In this document: in pieces, positions 15,120 to 17,413 of the stretch
How the letters are laid out: the number at the start of each line of letters is the position of its first letter
Numbering within the stretch: position 1 is the stretch's first letter
Origin: Flavobacteriaceae bacterium
GTDB lineage: Bacteria; Bacteroidota; Bacteroidia; Flavobacteriales; Flavobacteriaceae
Direction of reading: 5' to 3'
DNA: 17,413 nt
Assembly (NCBI GenBank): GCA_019752245.1
Contig: JAIEMH010000350.1
Location: 1-17,413 of the forward strand
The notes under the pieces: model-generated
Told to the model about the DNA's origin: nothing
The model's input: the letters and a program-made list of their open reading frames with translations, nothing else
The model's database searches: none
Position numbers and translations under genes: made by a program

Positions 15120-16097
15120 ATGAACATCACTTCACAAATAAAACAGCCCATTTTAGTAGAAATGGAACTTTTCGAAAAAAAGTTCTACGAATCAATGTCT
15201 TCTAAAGTAGCGTTGTTAAACAGAATAACCTATTACATAGTAAACCGAAAAGGAAAACAAATGCGACCAATGTTTGTTTTCTTAACAGCCAAAATGCTTT
15301 CAGGCGGAACGGTTGAAGAACGAACATATCGTGGTGCTTGTGTGATTGAGTTAATTCATACCGCAACTTTAGTTCACGATGATGTTGTGGATGATAGTAA
15401 TAGAAGAAGAGGATTTTTCTCTATCAATGCGCTTTGGAAAAATAAAATAGCCGTTCTTGTTGGTGATTATTTGCTTTCAAAAGGATTGTTACTTTCTATA
15501 GATCACGGCGATTTTGATTTACTTCGAATTATTTCTGTTGCTGTTCGTGAAATGAGTGAAGGCGAATTACTTCAAATAGAAAAAGCCAGAAGATTAGACA
15601 TTACAGAAGACATTTACTACGAAATCATCCGACAAAAAACAGCTACACTTATTGCTGCTTGTTGTGCCCTTGGCGCAAAATCGGTTTCAGATGATGAAGT
15701 TCAAGTTGAAACTATGTGCAAGTTTGGCGAACTTATAGGAATGGCTTTTCAAATAAAAGACGACTTATTTGACTATACTGATGAAGCAATCGGAAAACCA
15801 ACCGGGATTGATATCAAAGAACAAAAGATGACATTGCCATTAATTTATGCTTTGAACAATTGTACTACTAAAGAAAAAAGCTGGTGCATCAATTCGATTA
15901 AAAATCACAACAAAGACAAAAAACGTGTCAAAGAAGTAATCCAATTTGTAAAAGACAAAAACGGATTGCACTATGCCGAACAAAAAATGGGTCAATTCCA
16001 ACAAGAAGCACTTGCTTTGATTCAAAATTTCCCAAATTCTACTTATAAAGACAGTTTGATTTTGATGGTTAACTATGTTATTGAAAGGAAAAAGTAA
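15120..16097 (+). CDS. Trans-polyprenyl diphosphate synthase (IspB-like)
   Basis: A 325-residue cytosolic prenyl transferase that extends an allylic diphosphate with isopentenyl units. The first aspartate-rich motif is HDDVVDD (Asp87, 88 and 91), followed by NRRRGFF. The second is QIKDDLFDYTD (Asp214, 215 and 218). GKQMRPMF (45-52) is the typical GKxxRP segment. Residues before the first motif (ELIHTATLVHDD) are small at positions -5 and -4, as in medium and long chain synthases. In a flavobacterium the product is probably the side chain of menaquinone, an inference from lineage. Start at ATG 15120 rather than an upstream TTG at 15108, which lies in the -7 element. It sits alone between an intergenic repeat and AT-rich repeated sequence. 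Confidence 0.92.
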   Translation: MNITSQIKQPILVEMELFEKKFYESMSSKVALLNRITYYIVNRKGKQMRPMFVFLTAKMLSGGTVEERTYRGACVIELIHTATLVHDDVVDDSNRRRGFFSINALWKNKIAVLVGDYLLSKGLLLSIDHGDFDLLRIISVAVREMSEGELLQIEKARRLDITEDIYYEIIRQKTATLIAACCALGAKSVSDDEVQVETMCKFGELIGMAFQIKDDLFDYTDEAIGKPTGIDIKEQKMTLPLIYALNNCTTKEKSWCINSIKNHNKDKKRVKEVIQFVKDKNGLHYAEQKMGQFQQEALALIQNFPNSTYKDSLILMVNYVIERKK

Positions 16098-16199
16098 TTA
16101 GATAATTAGATAATTTGTGTAATTATTCGTCGAGATTAAATTATTGATATTCAATGTTTTAAGATTATATTTTTATCTAATTGAAAAATTATCTAATTA
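16095..16199. repeat. AT-rich direct and inverted repeats around TAATTAGATAATT
   Basis: TAATTAGATAATT occurs twice in overlapping copies (16095-16107 and 16103-16115), and its inverse AATTATCTAATTA at 16187-16199, with a shorter copy TTATCTAATT at 16173-16182. The first copy begins on the TAA stop of the polyprenyl synthase gene. The arms could form a long-looped stem in RNA, but it is A/T only, so no terminator is called. The rest of 16098-16303 holds no gene that I can see. Confidence 0.5.
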
Positions 16200-16264
16200 A
16201 TCATGCAACCATTTTACAACTACAATCGTCTATGCTAATAGAAGTCTGAATTAGTTTGTTAGGT

Positions 16265-16288
16265 AAATCCTAAATAATAAAATCCTAA
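16265..16288 (+). other. Short direct repeat before the ECF sigma gene
   Basis: AAATCCTAA occurs at 16265-16273 and 16280-16288, and a related TTCCTAAAT follows, all within 40 bp of the sigma-factor ATG. No TAnnTTTG element was found in this leader, which might fit control by another sigma factor, but the copies are short and AT-rich and could be chance. Confidence 0.25.
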
Positions 16289-16303
16289 TTCCTAAATCAA
16301 AAA

Positions 16304-16864
16304 ATGAAAGTAATCAACTTACATCAAGAAGAGAAAGAATTAATCGAGTTAGCTGTCGAGAATAATCGTCATGCACAACATCAGATTTATTCAAAGTTTT
16401 CTCCAAAAATGTTAAGTGTTTGCAGACAATATATAAAAGATTTGCATCAAGCAGAAGATGTCATGATAACTGCTTTTATGAAAGTCTTTACCAATTTAAA
16501 AAATTTCAAATATGAAGGAAGTTTTGAAGGTTGGATAAGAAGAATAATGATTAATGAATGTATTTCATTTATCAGAGTTCAAAAGAAAGTAAAGTTTATT
16601 CAAGACGAAAATTATTTTGAAGAGAGTTTCAATAATATAGAAAGTCAGTTTTCTGTGGATGATATTCAATCTTTAATAGACAGTTTGCCTGATGGATACA
16701 AAATGGTTTTCAATTTATATTGTATAGAAGGATTCAAGCATCAAGAAATTGCAACTTTATTAAACATTAATGAAGGAACATCAAAATCGCAATTATCGCA
16801 TGCTAGAAAAATGTTGCAAGAACAAATTAATAAGTTAAAAAATTACGAGAATGGAACCGAATAA
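16304..16864 (+). CDS. ECF-type RNA polymerase sigma factor
   Basis: A 186-residue alternative sigma factor. Sigma region 2 spans about 25-97: QIYSKFSPKMLSVCRQYIKD, AEDVMITAFMKVFTNL with the core-binding helix, and the -10 recognition segment FEGWIRRIMINECISFIR. Region 4 spans about 120-172: LIDSLPDGYKMVFNLYCIEG, HQEIATLLNINEGTSKSQL, the -35 helix-turn-helix. Regions 1 and 3 are missing, as in the ECF group. The next gene overlaps its last 14 bases and encodes a one-pass membrane protein, probably its anti-sigma factor, so the pair would respond to an envelope signal. No -7 consensus lies upstream, which might mean autoregulation through a different promoter. Targets are unknown. Confidence 0.9.
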   Translation: MKVINLHQEEKELIELAVENNRHAQHQIYSKFSPKMLSVCRQYIKDLHQAEDVMITAFMKVFTNLKNFKYEGSFEGWIRRIMINECISFIRVQKKVKFIQDENYFEESFNNIESQFSVDDIQSLIDSLPDGYKMVFNLYCIEGFKHQEIATLLNINEGTSKSQLSHARKMLQEQINKLKNYENGTE

Positions 16865-17413
16865 ATTAGAAACACAAATAAAAGAGCAAATTAACGCTCG
16901 CGAAATCAAACCAACCGAAATGGCTTGGGATAGATTAGACGCCATGTTATCGGTAGCCGAAGAAAAAAAAACAGCACGTTCACCTTTTCTTTCGTCTCGA
17001 TTTATTGGAATTGCTGCCAGTGTTTTGGTATTGGTGTCGCTTGGTTTGTTTTTCTTCAATCAAAAAGAAACCGTTATTAAACCAGAAAACAATGTGGTAG
17101 TAAACGAAGAAGTAAAACAAAATAATTCGAAACAGAACACAAACTCTATTAACGGAAATACAGGCATTGACAATAGCGGTTTAGAAGGATTTGATGAGCA
17201 AGTAAAACAACGAGCTAATCAACAAAAAGAAGAAAATAAAACAATCATCACGCAATCATCAAAGAGTTTCAATCAAAACAATCAAAAAACAACAGTAAAT
17301 CCAGTAATCAATCAAAACAAAGAAATTCAATTTCAAAACAATGAAGTTGTCGCTCAAAAAGAGCTTCTAGTTATTGAATCTAAAAAAGAATTTGTTTCAA
17401 AACCAAGTACAGT
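16851..17413 (+). CDS. Putative anti-sigma factor or membrane partner of the ECF sigma, partial
   Basis: Open reading frame from ATG 16851 to the window end (187 codons, no stop), overlapping the sigma gene by 14 bp in another frame. I translated it by eye. The N-terminus MEPNKLETQIKEQINAREIK and MAWDRLDAML is a short cytoplasmic helical part as found in Flavobacteriia proteins next to ECF sigma genes. One membrane helix lies at about 51-69 (FIGIAASVLVLVSLGLFFF). The remainder is a low-complexity periplasmic region rich in N, Q and K. The zinc-anti-sigma HxxxCxxC motif is absent, so its sigma-binding role is inferred from position and topology only. The C-terminal end lies outside the window. 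Confidence 0.7.
   Translation, partial: MEPNKLETQIKEQINAREIKPTEMAWDRLDAMLSVAEEKKTARSPFLSSRFIGIAASVLVLVSLGLFFFNQKETVIKPENNVVVNEEVKQNNSKQNTNSINGNTGIDNSGLEGFDEQVKQRANQQKEENKTIITQSSKSFNQNNQKTTVNPVINQNKEIQFQNNEVVAQKELLVIESKKEFVSKPST

Noticed and set aside
16835..17059. Minus-strand open frame across the sigma/anti-sigma junction
   Set aside because: It is the reverse complement of the more plausible anti-sigma frame with its membrane helix, and has no recognisable domain.

Overview
The window looks like chromosomal DNA of a flavobacterium (phylum Bacteroidota, probably Flavobacterium or a close relative). The sequence is AT-rich. Many genes are preceded by the Bacteroidota promoter -7 element TAnnTTTG, in a few cases with a TTG or TTTG at about -33, and Shine-Dalgarno sites are scarce. 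The protein families point the same way: DUF5916/CBM9-like outer-membrane protein, YkuD_2 L,D-transpeptidase, DUF6702, and stand-alone carboxypeptidase-regulatory-like proteins. This assignment comes from reading the sequence, not from a search.

Layout. (1) 1-345: the first 32 codons of gpmI, joined at about position 124 to unrelated sequence, so the glycolytic enzyme is broken here or the assembly is chimeric. (2) 346-5904: cell-envelope genes, namely a DUF5916 outer-membrane protein (minus), a YkuD_2 L,D-transpeptidase (plus), and a YcbB-type L,D-transpeptidase lipoprotein and GNAT acetyltransferase (minus). The two transpeptidases are convergent and overlap by 12 bp. (3) 6053-6879: tRNA-Gly(UCC) with its own promoter and a hairpin terminator, then pepE on the minus strand. 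(4) 7000-12225: a co-directional cluster of exported proteins, made of three tandem divergent paralogues with an N-terminal CarboxypepD_reg-like domain and a shared C-terminal helical module, a DUF6702 protein and an M1 zinc metallopeptidase. No function is known to me for the first four, and this is the best candidate for an undescribed system. (5) 12264-13174: tatA/B-like gene overlapping a PAP2 phosphatase gene. (6) 13171-14930: an O-methyltransferase (minus) and rlmN (plus), divergent, sharing a short promoter region with a 13-bp direct repeat. (7) 14931-16097: an intergenic element that looks like a dispersed flavobacterial repeat, then a polyprenyl diphosphate synthase. (8) 16304-17413: an ECF sigma factor overlapping a membrane protein that is probably its anti-sigma factor and runs off the window.

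How the genes fit together: much of the window serves the envelope. Two L,D-transpeptidases crosslink or modify peptidoglycan, PAP2 and the polyprenyl synthase handle polyprenyl phosphates or quinone side chains, TatA exports folded proteins, and the M1 cluster acts outside the inner membrane. The housekeeping genes are tRNA-Gly, rlmN, pepE and broken gpmI. No insertion sequence, phage, CRISPR or antiphage gene was recognised, and no gene-free stretch exceeds 300 bases.
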